From Streptomyces sp. GSL17-111 (lineage in GTDB: Bacteria > Actinomycetota > Actinomycetes > Streptomycetales > Streptomycetaceae), in contig NZ_JBAJNS010000001.1 in the NCBI RefSeq assembly GCF_037911585.1, positions 3,838,001-3,902,000 of the forward strand: a DNA stretch of 64,000 nucleotides. The letters run 5' to 3'. Position 1 is the stretch's first letter. Every line of letters starts with the position of its first letter. The translations under genes were made by a program, and so were the position numbers. Of this stretch, positions 56,652 through 64,000 are shown piece after piece. The notes beneath the pieces are model-generated. The model worked only from the letters and a program-made list of their open reading frames with translations, did no database searches and had not been told where the DNA came from.

Positions 56652-57328
56652 TGGTCGCTGTGGCGACCGATGACCGCATCTCCCAGCACCTGCCCGACGC
56701 TCCCTCCCGGCGTGCACGACGACGCATGACCGGGAAGGAGCGCCGGGAGCAACTCCTCGACATCGGGCGCAGGCTCTTCGCCGAACGGGGGTTCGAGGGC
56801 ACGTCCGTGGAGGAGATCGCGGCCAAGGCCGGCGTCTCCAAGCCGGTGGTCTACGAGCACTTCGGCGGCAAGGAGGGCCTGTACGCGGTCGTCGTCGACC
56901 GCGAGATGCGCCAGCTCCTCGACATGGTGACCAGCGCCCTCACCGGCGGGCACCCCCGCGAGCTGCTGGAACAGGCGGCCTTCGCCCTGCTGGACTACAT
57001 CGACACCTACACCGACGGGTTCCGCATCCTCGTGCGCGACTCGCCCGTCGCCTCCACCACCGGCACCTTCGCCTCGCTGATCAGCGACATCGCCACCCAG
57101 GTGGAGGACATCCTCGGTCGGGAGTTCACGGGGCGCGGCTTCGACGAGAAGCTCGCCCCGCTCTACGCGCAGGCCCTCGTCGGCATGGTGGCCCTGACCG
57201 GCCAGTGGTGGCTGAACGCCCGCAAGCCCAAGAAGGCCGAGGTGGCCGCGCACCTGGTGAACCTCGCCTGGCACGGCCTGGACGGCCTGGAGCAGAACCC
57301 CCGCCTCATCGGCCACCGCAAGGCGTGA
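56648..57328 (+). CDS. TetR-family regulator of the desaturase operon
   Basis: 226 residues from ATG at 56648 (or ATG 56651). The helix-turn-helix is at about 29-75 (KERREQLLDIGRRLFAERGFEGTSVEEIAAKAGVSKPVVYEHFGGKEGLYAVVVDRE). The C-terminal ligand domain ends LNPRLIGHR-like. Coupled to the desaturase and likely to bind the 25-bp palindrome upstream, with an acyl-CoA as a plausible effector; this is inference from context. Confidence 0.88.
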   Translation: MMVAVATDDRISQHLPDAPSRRARRRMTGKERREQLLDIGRRLFAERGFEGTSVEEIAAKAGVSKPVVYEHFGGKEGLYAVVVDREMRQLLDMVTSALTGGHPRELLEQAAFALLDYIDTYTDGFRILVRDSPVASTTGTFASLISDIATQVEDILGREFTGRGFDEKLAPLYAQALVGMVALTGQWWLNARKPKKAEVAAHLVNLAWHGLDGLEQNPRLIGHRKA

Positions 57329-57349
57329 CCCGTCGGGGGCGGGTGGCCC

Positions 57350-57901
57350 TCACTCGTCCGCCCGGGGATCGCGCAGCGCCTCCAGCACCAGCCCGTAGAC
57401 GACGAACGGCGCCCCGAGGGAGAGCGCGCCGCAGACGAGCGTCAGCGCCAGCGGTATGAGCGCCGACGCCGCCTCGGTGAGCCAGGGGGCGGCGCCCCGG
57501 GCGATGATCACGTCGGGGTCGTCCACGGCGATCCGGCCGCTGGTGTCCCCGGCCACCAGCCGGACGTCGTCCAGGTCCGCCCGGGTGCAGTCGGCGGCGT
57601 GGATGCGCAGACCCGTCCGGGCGAAACCGCCGTCGTCCGGCGTGAACGTCCCGAAGCAGTGGGTGTAGCTGCTCTTGTTGCCGCTCCTGACCTCGGTGCG
57701 GGTCACCTCCGCCGAGCCCGGCACCCCGTGCTCGCCCTGGCCCGCCCGGTAGTAGTCCAGCGCCTTTCCGGCAGTGGCGCCCAGCATCTGGCCGAAGCCG
57801 ATGGTGAACGGCACGCAGACGACGATGAACAGGCAGGCCAGCAGCAGCTCCCTGATGATCACCGACTGCTTGCGCGGTGTCCGCTGCTTCCCCCGTGCCA
57901 T
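57350..57901 (-). CDS. Hypothetical membrane protein
   Basis: 183 residues from ATG at 57901. Two membrane segments, at about 17-45 (IIRELLLACLFIVVCVPFTIGFG) and 143-172 (ALIPLALTLVCGALSLGAPFVVYGLVL), flank an extracytoplasmic domain with two Cys (HCFGTF, HAADCTRADL). A basic N terminus (ARGKQRTPRKQ) should stay inside. No function recognised. It lies just downstream of pth on the same strand. Confidence 0.75.
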   Translation of the reverse strand: MARGKQRTPRKQSVIIRELLLACLFIVVCVPFTIGFGQMLGATAGKALDYYRAGQGEHGVPGSAEVTRTEVRSGNKSSYTHCFGTFTPDDGGFARTGLRIHAADCTRADLDDVRLVAGDTSGRIAVDDPDVIIARGAAPWLTEAASALIPLALTLVCGALSLGAPFVVYGLVLEALRDPRADE

Positions 57902-57929
57902 GCTGTGGCGGCCCCCCGTGCGTCGTCCC

Positions 57930-58523
57930 CTAGGTGTTGTACGTGTTCTGGGCGCGGGCCAGCCCGTCGAGGACCAGGCACTCGACGGCGTCGGCCGCGC
58001 GGTCCACGAAGTAGTCCAGCTCCTTGCGCTCGGTGGAGCCGAAGTCCTTGAGGACGAAGTCGGCCACCGGCATGCGGCCCGGCGGACGGCCGACGCCGAA
58101 GCGGACGCGGTGGTAGCCGGAGCCGAGCGACTTGGTGATCGACTTCAGCCCGTTGTGGCCGTTGTCCCCGCCGCCCAGCTTCACCCGCAGCGCCCCGAAG
58201 TCGATGTCCAGCTCGTCGTGGACGGCGATGATCCGCTCGACGGGCACCTTGTAGAAGTCGGCCAGCCCGGTGACGGGCCCGCCCGAAAGGTTCATGTACG
58301 TCATCGGCTTGGCCACGACGACGCGTCGACTGCCGGGGCCCGGCGGCCCGATGCGGCCCTCGACGACCTGGGCGCGCGTGCGGTGGGCCTTGAACGCCGC
58401 GCCCATGCGCCCGGCGAGCAGGTCGGCGACCATGAAGCCGACGTTGTGCCGGTTGCCCGCGTAGCCGGGGCCGGGGTTGCCGAGGCCGGCGACGAGCCAG
58501 GGGCCGGTGGTGGTCTCGCTCAT
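57930..58523 (-). CDS. pth: Peptidyl-tRNA hydrolase
   Basis: 197 residues from ATG at 58523. Motifs [23 protein letters not shown] (catalytic His in RHNVG), [23 protein letters not shown] and [13 protein letters not shown] are intact. It releases peptides from drop-off peptidyl-tRNAs. It follows rplY as in most actinobacteria. Confidence 0.95.
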   Translation of the reverse strand: MSETTTGPWLVAGLGNPGPGYAGNRHNVGFMVADLLAGRMGAAFKAHRTRAQVVEGRIGPPGPGSRRVVVAKPMTYMNLSGGPVTGLADFYKVPVERIIAVHDELDIDFGALRVKLGGGDNGHNGLKSITKSLGSGYHRVRFGVGRPPGRMPVADFVLKDFGSTERKELDYFVDRAADAVECLVLDGLARAQNTYNT

Positions 58524-58644
58524 GTCGTGCCTGCTGCTCCCTGCGGCTGCGGTCGGCTGCGGTGACGGGCCCGGGCGGGGGCACCGGGGCGGAACGGCCA
58601 CGGGCCGGGCGGCGGCGCGTCGGCCGCACGCCCGGCCCGGCGGG

Positions 58645-59232
58645 TCACGCCGCCGACTCGCCCTCGGCGCCCTCGCCCTCGGTGGGCTCCTCGGCCTGGG
58701 CGGCCAGGACCTGGAGGACGGTGGTGTCGCCCTCGACGTCCAGGGTGACGCCCTTGGGGAGCTTCACGTCCTTGGCGAGGACGCTGTCACCGGCGTTCAG
58801 GCCCTCGATGGAGACGGTGACCGACTCGGGGATGTGCGTCGCCTCGGCCTCGACGGGCAGGGCGTTCAGCGAGTGCTCCAGGATGAGCTGGCCCGGGGCC
58901 AGGTCGCCCTCGGTGTGCACGGGGATCTCGACGGAGACCGTCTCACCCTTCTTCACGGTGAGGAGGTCGATGTGGACGAGGAAGCCGCGGATGGCCTCGC
59001 GCTGCACGGCCTTGGGGATGACCAGTTCCTTCTTGCCCTCGACGTCCAGGTGGATCAGGACGTTCGAGTTCTTCAGGGCCATCATCAGGTCGTAGCCGGG
59101 CAGCGTGACGTGCACCGGGTCGGCGCCGTGGCCGTAGATGACGCCGGGGACCAGCTCCTGGGCGCGCAGCCGGCGGGACGCGCCCTTGCCGAACTCGCTG
59201 CGGATCTTCGCGGAAATCTTGACGTCGGCCAT
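58645..59232 (-). CDS. rplY: 50S ribosomal protein L25/general stress protein Ctc
   Basis: 195 residues from ATG at 59232. N-terminal L25 domain ([31 protein letters not shown]) that binds 5S rRNA, then the TL5/Ctc beta domain ([22 protein letters not shown]) and an acidic Glu/Gly-rich tail. This is the long bacterial form. Confidence 0.95.
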   Translation of the reverse strand: MADVKISAKIRSEFGKGASRRLRAQELVPGVIYGHGADPVHVTLPGYDLMMALKNSNVLIHLDVEGKKELVIPKAVQREAIRGFLVHIDLLTVKKGETVSVEIPVHTEGDLAPGQLILEHSLNALPVEAEATHIPESVTVSIEGLNAGDSVLAKDVKLPKGVTLDVEGDTTVLQVLAAQAEEPTEGEGAEGESAA

Positions 59233-59332
59233 GACACTCGCTCCTCGTTTCGGGGTGAACCTGTACACGTCACCCGGCCACACGAACGGCCTGCTACGAA
59301 GAGCGCGTCGATTACGGACCGCCGCACCCGTG

Positions 59333-59387
59333 GTGCGGCCTCCCTCGCCGAGCAACCAGGTGATGGTACCCGGCGGGGAGGCCGCAC
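59333..59387. terminator. Hairpin terminator after prs
   Basis: GTGCGGCCTCCC and GGGAGGCCGCAC form a perfect 12-bp stem, with further pairing (CGCCG/CGGCG) inside the loop. It begins 11 bases beyond the prs stop (reading leftward) and separates prs from rplY. Confidence 0.65.
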
Positions 59388-59397
59388 CGTGAATCGG

Positions 59398-60375
59398 TCA
59401 GCTCTGCTCCTCGAAGAGGCTCGTGACGGAGCCGTCCTCGAAGACCTCGCGCACCGCACGGGCGATGGTCGGGGCCATCGAGAGCACGGTGATCTTGTCC
59501 ATCTCCAGCTCCTCCGGGGTGGGCAGCGTGTTCGTGAACACGAACTCGCTCACCTTGGAGTTCTTCAGCCGGTCCGGCGCGGGGTGGGAGAGGATGCCGT
59601 GCGTCGCGGTGACGATGACGTCCTCGGCGCCGTTCGCGTACAGCGCGTCGGCCGCCGCGCAGATCGTGCCGCCGGTGTCGACCATGTCGTCGACGAGGAC
59701 GCAGACGCGGCCCTTCACGTCACCGACGACCTCGTGCACGGTGACCTGGTTGGCGACGTCCGGGTCGCGCCGCTTGTGCACGATGGCCAGCGGCGCGCCG
59801 AGCCGGTCGGCCCAGCGGTCGGCGACGCGGACCCGCCCGGCGTCGGGGGAGACGACCGTGAGCTTGTCGCGGTCCACCCGGCGGCCGATGTAGTCGGTCA
59901 GGATGGGCAGCGCGAAGAGGTGGTCGACGGGGCCGTCGAAGTAGCCCTGCACCTGGTCGGCGTGGAGGTCGACGCTCAGGACGCGGTCGGCTCCGGCGGC
60001 CTGGAGCAGGTCGGCCATCAGCCGTGCGGAGATCGGCTCGCGGCCGCGGTGCTTCTTGTCCTGACGGGCGTAGCCGTAGAACGGGATCACCACGGAGATG
60101 CTGCGGGCGGAGGCCCGCTTCAGCGCGTCGATCATGATGAGCTGTTCCATGATCCACTTGTTGATCGGAGCCGTGTGGCTCTGGATCAGGAAGCAGTCGG
60201 CGCCGCGCACGGACTCCTGGAAACGGACGTAGATCTCGCCGTTCGCGAAGTCGATGGCCTTCGTCGGGACCAGGTCGACACCGAGCTCGCTGGCCACCTC
60301 CTCGGCCAGCCTGGGGTGCGCGCGGCCGGAGAAGAGCATCAGCTTCTTCTCGCTGGTCGTCTTGATCCCGGTCAC
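59398..60375 (-). CDS. prs: Ribose-phosphate pyrophosphokinase (PRPP synthetase)
   Basis: 325 residues from GTG at 60375, preceded by AAGGAG; the longer frame is a shadow leader. Motifs: KLMLFSGRAHPRLAEEV, RQDKKHRGREPISARL (catalytic flexible loop), DLHADQVQGYF and the PRPP-binding VCVLVDDMVDTGGTI. It makes PRPP for nucleotides, His and Trp. Confidence 0.95.
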   Translation of the reverse strand: MTGIKTTSEKKLMLFSGRAHPRLAEEVASELGVDLVPTKAIDFANGEIYVRFQESVRGADCFLIQSHTAPINKWIMEQLIMIDALKRASARSISVVIPFYGYARQDKKHRGREPISARLMADLLQAAGADRVLSVDLHADQVQGYFDGPVDHLFALPILTDYIGRRVDRDKLTVVSPDAGRVRVADRWADRLGAPLAIVHKRRDPDVANQVTVHEVVGDVKGRVCVLVDDMVDTGGTICAAADALYANGAEDVIVTATHGILSHPAPDRLKNSKVSEFVFTNTLPTPEELEMDKITVLSMAPTIARAVREVFEDGSVTSLFEEQS

Positions 60376-60511
60376 TGCGGTGTCTCCTTGAGCTGCGGTG
60401 GTGGTGCGCCTATCACGGTACGCCCCGGCCTGGACCGTTCGTTTTCGGCCGTTCTGCGGGTGTTCCTGAGGGTTCTGCGGAGTCTGCACGTCCTGTCCTG
60501 CGGGGGCGGGG

Positions 60512-61990
60512 TCATGCGCCGCCGTCACCGTCACCGGCGCCGGAGCCGTCCGCCGGCTCGGCCGCCGAGCGGGCCGCCTGCGCCGCCGCGCTGCCCGGCC
60601 GCTTGCGGGCCACCCAGCCCTCGATGTTGCGCTGCTGCCCCCGTGCGACGGCCAGCGAACCCGGCGGCACGTCCTTGGTGATCACCGAACCGGCCGCCGT
60701 GTAGGCGCCGTCCCCGACGGTCACCGGCGCGACGAACATGTTGTCCGAGCCCGTCTTGCAGTGCGAGCCGATCGTCGTGTGGTGCTTGGCCTCGCCGTCG
60801 TAGTTCACGAAGACACTGGCCGCCCCGATGTTCGTGTGATCGCCGATCGTGGCGTCCCCCACGTAGGACAGGTGCGGCACCTTCGAACCCTCGCCGATCC
60901 GCGCGTTCTTCATCTCCACGTACGTGCCGGCCTTCGCCTTCGGTCCCAGCTCCGTCCCCGGCCGCAGGTAGGCGTAGGGCCCCACCGAGGCCTGCGCCCC
61001 GATCCGCGCCCCGACCGCGACGGTGTTGCCGACCGTCGCCCCCGGCCCCACGGAGGTGTCCGTCAGCCGCGCCTGCGGGCCCACCTCGCACCCCTCCGCC
61101 AGGTGCGTCGTGCCCAGCAACTGCGTCCCCGGGTGCACCAGCGCGTCCGGCTCGAACGTCACCGTGACGTCCACCCACGTCGTCGCCGGGTCCACCACCG
61201 TCACGCCCGCGAGCATCGCCCGCTCCAGGAGCCGGTCGTTGAGCATGCGGCGCGCCTGCGCCAGCTGCACCCGGTTGTTGATGCCGACGATCTCCCGGTG
61301 GTCGGCCGCCACGGCCGCGCCCACCCGGTGCCCGTCGGCCCGCAGGATGCCGAGGACGTCGGTGAGATACTCCTCACCCTGGCTGTTGTCGGTGCGCACC
61401 CGGCCGAGCGCCTCCGTCAGCAGGGCCGCGTCGAAGGCGAACACACCGGAGTTGATCTCCCGGATCGCCCGCTGCTCCTCGGTGGCGTCCTTGTGCTCGA
61501 CGATCCCCGTGACCTCGCCGTCCGCGCCGCGCACGATGCGGCCGTAGCCCGTGGCGTCCGGCACCCGCGCGGACAGCACCGTCACCGCGTGCGCCCCGGC
61601 CTCGTGCGCCGCCGCCAGCTCCGCCAGCGTCTCCCCGGTGAGGAGCGGCGTGTCGCCGCAGGTGACGAGCACGGTCCCGGACAGGGCGACGCCCTCGGCC
61701 GTCAGCTCCTCCAGCGCCATCCGCACCGCGTGCCCCGTGCCGTTCTGCTCGTGCTGCACCGCCGTGCGCACCGCGCCGTCCAGGTCGGCCAGGTGTGCGG
61801 AGACCCGCTCACGTGCGTGCCCCACCACCACGACGAGGTGCTCGGGGTCCAGTTCCTTGGCGGAGGCGACGACGTGGCCCACGAGCGACCGCCCGCAGAT
61901 GTCGTGCAGAACCTTCGGCGTCGACGACTTCATGCGGGTGCCCTCACCCGCTGCGAGAACGACGACGGCTGCCGGGCGGTTGGCGCTCAC
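60512..61990 (-). CDS. glmU: Bifunctional GlmU: UDP-GlcNAc pyrophosphorylase / glucosamine-1-phosphate acetyltransferase
   Basis: 492 residues from GTG at 61990. Nucleotidyltransferase motif VVLAAGEGTRMKSS at the N terminus, GDTPLLTGETL, and the left-handed beta-helix acetyltransferase half from about 260 (hexapeptide repeats; catalytic His in LSYVGDATIGDHTNIGAA). It makes UDP-GlcNAc for peptidoglycan. It has a Ser/Ala/Gly-rich C-terminal tail typical of actinobacteria. Confidence 0.95.
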   Translation of the reverse strand: MSANRPAAVVVLAAGEGTRMKSSTPKVLHDICGRSLVGHVVASAKELDPEHLVVVVGHARERVSAHLADLDGAVRTAVQHEQNGTGHAVRMALEELTAEGVALSGTVLVTCGDTPLLTGETLAELAAAHEAGAHAVTVLSARVPDATGYGRIVRGADGEVTGIVEHKDATEEQRAIREINSGVFAFDAALLTEALGRVRTDNSQGEEYLTDVLGILRADGHRVGAAVAADHREIVGINNRVQLAQARRMLNDRLLERAMLAGVTVVDPATTWVDVTVTFEPDALVHPGTQLLGTTHLAEGCEVGPQARLTDTSVGPGATVGNTVAVGARIGAQASVGPYAYLRPGTELGPKAKAGTYVEMKNARIGEGSKVPHLSYVGDATIGDHTNIGAASVFVNYDGEAKHHTTIGSHCKTGSDNMFVAPVTVGDGAYTAAGSVITKDVPPGSLAVARGQQRNIEGWVARKRPGSAAAQAARSAAEPADGSGAGDGDGGA

Positions 61991-62004
61991 GGTATGCCCT
62001 TCGG

Positions 62005-62027
62005 CTTCGGGTGAATGTCACCCGAAG
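62005..62027. terminator. Small hairpin upstream of glmU
   Basis: CTTCGGGTGA-ATG-TCACCCGAAG, a perfect 10-bp stem 40 bases after the stop of the coiled-coil gene (both transcribed leftward). It may terminate that gene or sit in the glmU leader. Confidence 0.5.
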
Positions 62028-62066
62028 GATACCGCCGCAGGTCCGCGCCCCCGGTGAACCCCCTCG

Positions 62067-62954
62067 TCAGCCCGGTGCGTGGCCTCGGCCCGTGAGGGTG
62101 GCCAGCGAGGAACGCACCTGCGCGAGGTGGTCGCGGAGGTCGTCCGCCGCGCCGTCCTGCTCGCGCAGGATCCGCGCCGTCTCCGCCTCGACGCGCTCCT
62201 CCTCGGCCCGCGCCCGCGCGACGGTCTCCGCCGCGGCCGTCCGCGCCGCGTCCTCCGTCTCACCGGCGGCCCGCTCGGTCTCCGTCTGCTCCCGGCGCGC
62301 CGCGTCCAGCACGGTCCGGCCGCGCTCCTCCAGCTCCGCCACTCGGGCATCCACCTCGGCCGCCTCGGCGGCCAGCGCGGCCTCCGCCGCCTCCCGCCGC
62401 TGCCGGTGCTCCCGGTCCTGGCCGCCCAGCAGGGCCTGGCAGTGCTCGGTGACCTCGCGCAGCCGCGCCGCCGCCTCCTCCCGGCGTCCGGCCGCCTCCG
62501 CGCGGGCCGCGTCCCGCAGTCCGTCCGCCTCGGTACCGGCCCGGACCAGCACCGCGTCGGCCGCCTCCACACCGGCGGCGCGCACCCGGGCCGCCTCGGC
62601 TCCCGCCTCCGCGCGCAGTGTCCGGGCGGCCGCCTCCGCGTCCTCCCGCAGCCGGGCCGCGTCGCTCTCCCCGGCGTCCCGCACCGCCTCGCCCTCGGAC
62701 TCCACCTCGGCCAGCAGCGCCTGGGCCCGCGGTCCGAGCGACGCGTACGTCGGCGGCGGCAGCGCCGCCACCACGGCCCGTAGCCGGTCCGCCTCCTCGC
62801 CCAGCTCCCGGGCGAGGACCTCCAGCCTGTCGAGCCGCTCCCGGGCCTCCGCGATCTCCCGGCGGAGGCCGGAGGTCCGCTCGTCCACCTGCGCGGGCCG
62901 GTAGCCCCGGCCCCGTACGACGTCGAAGCCGTGCGGTGACTCCGTCGAAGCCAT
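62067..62954 (-). CDS. DivIVA-like coiled-coil protein
   Basis: 295 residues from ATG at 62954. The N terminus GFDVVRGRGYRPAQVDE resembles the membrane-binding start of DivIVA/Wag31 proteins. The rest (about 30-280) is almost entirely Ala/Glu/Arg heptad-type helix, with one Cys (TEHCQALLGG). Similar Streptomyces proteins are often annotated as cellulose-binding or cytoskeletal (FilP/Scy-like). A filament or polar scaffold role is inferred from composition only. Confidence 0.75.
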   Translation of the reverse strand: MASTESPHGFDVVRGRGYRPAQVDERTSGLRREIAEARERLDRLEVLARELGEEADRLRAVVAALPPPTYASLGPRAQALLAEVESEGEAVRDAGESDAARLREDAEAAARTLRAEAGAEAARVRAAGVEAADAVLVRAGTEADGLRDAARAEAAGRREEAAARLREVTEHCQALLGGQDREHRQRREAAEAALAAEAAEVDARVAELEERGRTVLDAARREQTETERAAGETEDAARTAAAETVARARAEEERVEAETARILREQDGAADDLRDHLAQVRSSLATLTGRGHAPG

Positions 62955-63051
62955 CCTTGTAGACCTCTCCCACTCGAGCGCGTCCGTCCCCCCAGGATGC
63001 GGCATGGAGCGGCATTCCGGGACGAAGGGCGTCAGGTGTGTGCGCGTCGGA

Positions 63052-64000
63052 CTACAGCAGGCCGTCCCACAGCTGCTCCAGCAGCACCGCCCACCAGTTC
63101 TCCGGGTGGCTGAGCGCCGCCGGGTCCAGCGCGGCCAGCTGCTGCTGGAAGTCGACCGTCCAGCGGCCCGCCTGGTCCGGCGTCAGGCCGTACCGCAGCC
63201 GCCACATCCGCCCCGCCATCGCCAGGCAGCGGACCAGCTCCGGCAGCCCGGTGTTGACGAACTGCGGCGCCGCCGGCTGCCCGTCGGCACGGCCCTCCAA
63301 CGGGACGGCGACGATGTGCGCGGTGCCGTACTGCACGCACAGCTGACGTCCGAAGTCGTTGCCCATCACGAGGTACGAACCGGCGTCCGGGCCCGGCCGC
63401 ACGCCCCGCTCCTGGGCCAGCTCCGCCAACGTCGGCACCGGGCGGCCCGGCTGGGCCTGCGCCCAGAAGAACGGGCCGAACTCCGTGGGCAGTCCGGCCA
63501 CGACCAGCGTCCGCGCGACGACGTCGGGCACCCCCTGCCGGGAGACCGCCCGCTGGTCGAAGCGGAACACGCCCTGCGGGCCGAACGCCTGCTGCAGCTC
63601 GTGCCCGACGCCCTCCGGCGGGACGGGCGGCGCCTGCGGGACCGGCTGCACCGGGGCCCGTACCGGTGCCGGGCGCGCCGGACCGTCCGCCACCTGGTGC
63701 AACTCGCCCTGATGGGTGAGCAGATGACGCATGCCCTGCTGCCGCGATCCGTGGTCGGCGCCGTAGGGAGCCGTGTGGCTCACCCGCACCTGCGGCCACG
63801 TCTCGCGGACCATCCGGGCACAGTAACCACCCGGCAGGTCACACGACTCCAGCTCCGTGTGCAGCTCCAGCACCTGCTGCGGCGGCACGTTCATCGCCCG
63901 CAGCTCGTAGAGGATCTGCCACTCCGGGTGCGGCATCCCCGGCGCGGACCGCCGGATGAGCTGCTGCTCGGAACCGTCCGGCGCGCGGTAGCGCAGCACC
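63052..64000 (-). CDS. Deaminase-like/SUKH-4 fusion protein (N terminus outside window)
   Basis: Reads leftward from beyond base 64000; about 315 residues visible. The first third holds HTE followed by SCDLPGGYC (HxE...CxxxxxxC-type) and TWPQVRVSHTAPYG, the pattern of nucleic-acid/nucleotide deaminases of polymorphic toxin systems. After a Pro-rich linker (VRAPVQPVPQAPPVPP) comes a SUKH-4-type immunity domain (VAGLPTEFGPFFWAQ, YLVMGNDFGRQLCVQYGTAHIVAVPLEG). So a toxin-like and an immunity-like domain sit on one chain. The domain names are from memory of motif patterns and are less certain than the fold order. Confidence 0.6.
   Translation of the reverse strand, partial: VLRYRAPDGSEQQLIRRSAPGMPHPEWQILYELRAMNVPPQQVLELHTELESCDLPGGYCARMVRETWPQVRVSHTAPYGADHGSRQQGMRHLLTHQGELHQVADGPARPAPVRAPVQPVPQAPPVPPEGVGHELQQAFGPQGVFRFDQRAVSRQGVPDVVARTLVVAGLPTEFGPFFWAQAQPGRPVPTLAELAQERGVRPGPDAGSYLVMGNDFGRQLCVQYGTAHIVAVPLEGRADGQPAAPQFVNTGLPELVRCLAMAGRMWRLRYGLTPDQAGRWTVDFQQQLAALDPAALSHPENWWAVLLEQLWDGLL

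Noticed and set aside
59233..59397. Possible tRNA between rplY and prs
   Set aside because: I found no T-loop or acceptor pairing; the structure there is a simple terminator hairpin.

Overview
The window is very GC-rich, and its genes mostly use G or C at third codon positions. It encodes an SsgA-like sporulation regulator, a streptogrisin-type protease, a protein O-mannosyltransferase and an ECF42/DGPF pair. Together with gene order that I recall from Streptomyces coelicolor (rsmI/pmt, ispE-rsmA-tatD, glmU-prs-rplY-pth, ppc next to a desaturase), this points to a chromosomal core segment of a Streptomyces or close relative. No rRNA, tRNA or CRISPR array was seen.

Layout: 0-6.5 kb is a cell-envelope block: an L,D-transpeptidase lipoprotein fragment, a FemX-like transferase, the lipid II flippase MurJ, then a tightly overlapping response regulator / histidine kinase / lipoprotein operon. 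6.5-12.7 kb holds a secreted serine protease, an XRE regulator, a Baeyer-Villiger monooxygenase, an acetyltransferase, exonuclease III and a secreted L,D-transpeptidase. 12.77-14.55 kb is an apparently intact IS200/IS605 element with divergent tnpA and tnpB; its right end supplies the stop codon of the neighbouring merR gene. 14.5-19 kb is merR facing a translationally coupled monooxygenase / hydrolase / SDR operon. 19-29 kb has Tricorn protease, an MMPL transporter, an SsgA-like protein, a serine hydrolase, and an SDR-AraC pair. 29-35 kb is the conserved ispE-rsmA-tatD cluster (without rpfB between rsmA and tatD), rsmI and pmt.

35.0-41.2 kb is the most unusual part: a compact integrative element of about 6.2 kb inserted in the 3' end of pmt and bounded by 83-bp direct repeats (attL/attR). 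It carries a tyrosine integrase, an excisionase, a KorSA-like GntR regulator coupled to a P-loop kinase, and two unrecognised genes. It also contains more than 1 kb of repeat-rich non-coding DNA: 40-bp perfect inverted repeats with GTAGCGG iterons, a 16-bp hairpin, a 19-bp hairpin, GTGAAC repeats and CCTAGG operator repeats. No recognisable replication or conjugation gene was found, so it looks like a minimal, possibly mobilisable or satellite relative of actinomycete integrative and conjugative elements (AICEs).

41.3-64 kb returns to core genome: a class B penicillin-binding protein, DGPF protein plus ECF42 sigma factor, an ABC-F ATPase, a PQQ-propeller membrane protein, two LuxR-type regulators (one with a degenerate receiver), a MarR/tam divergent pair, ppc, a fatty-acid desaturase with its own TetR regulator and a clear palindromic operator, pth, rplY, prs, glmU, a DivIVA-like coiled-coil protein, and the start-truncated end of a deaminase-SUKH-4 fusion protein.
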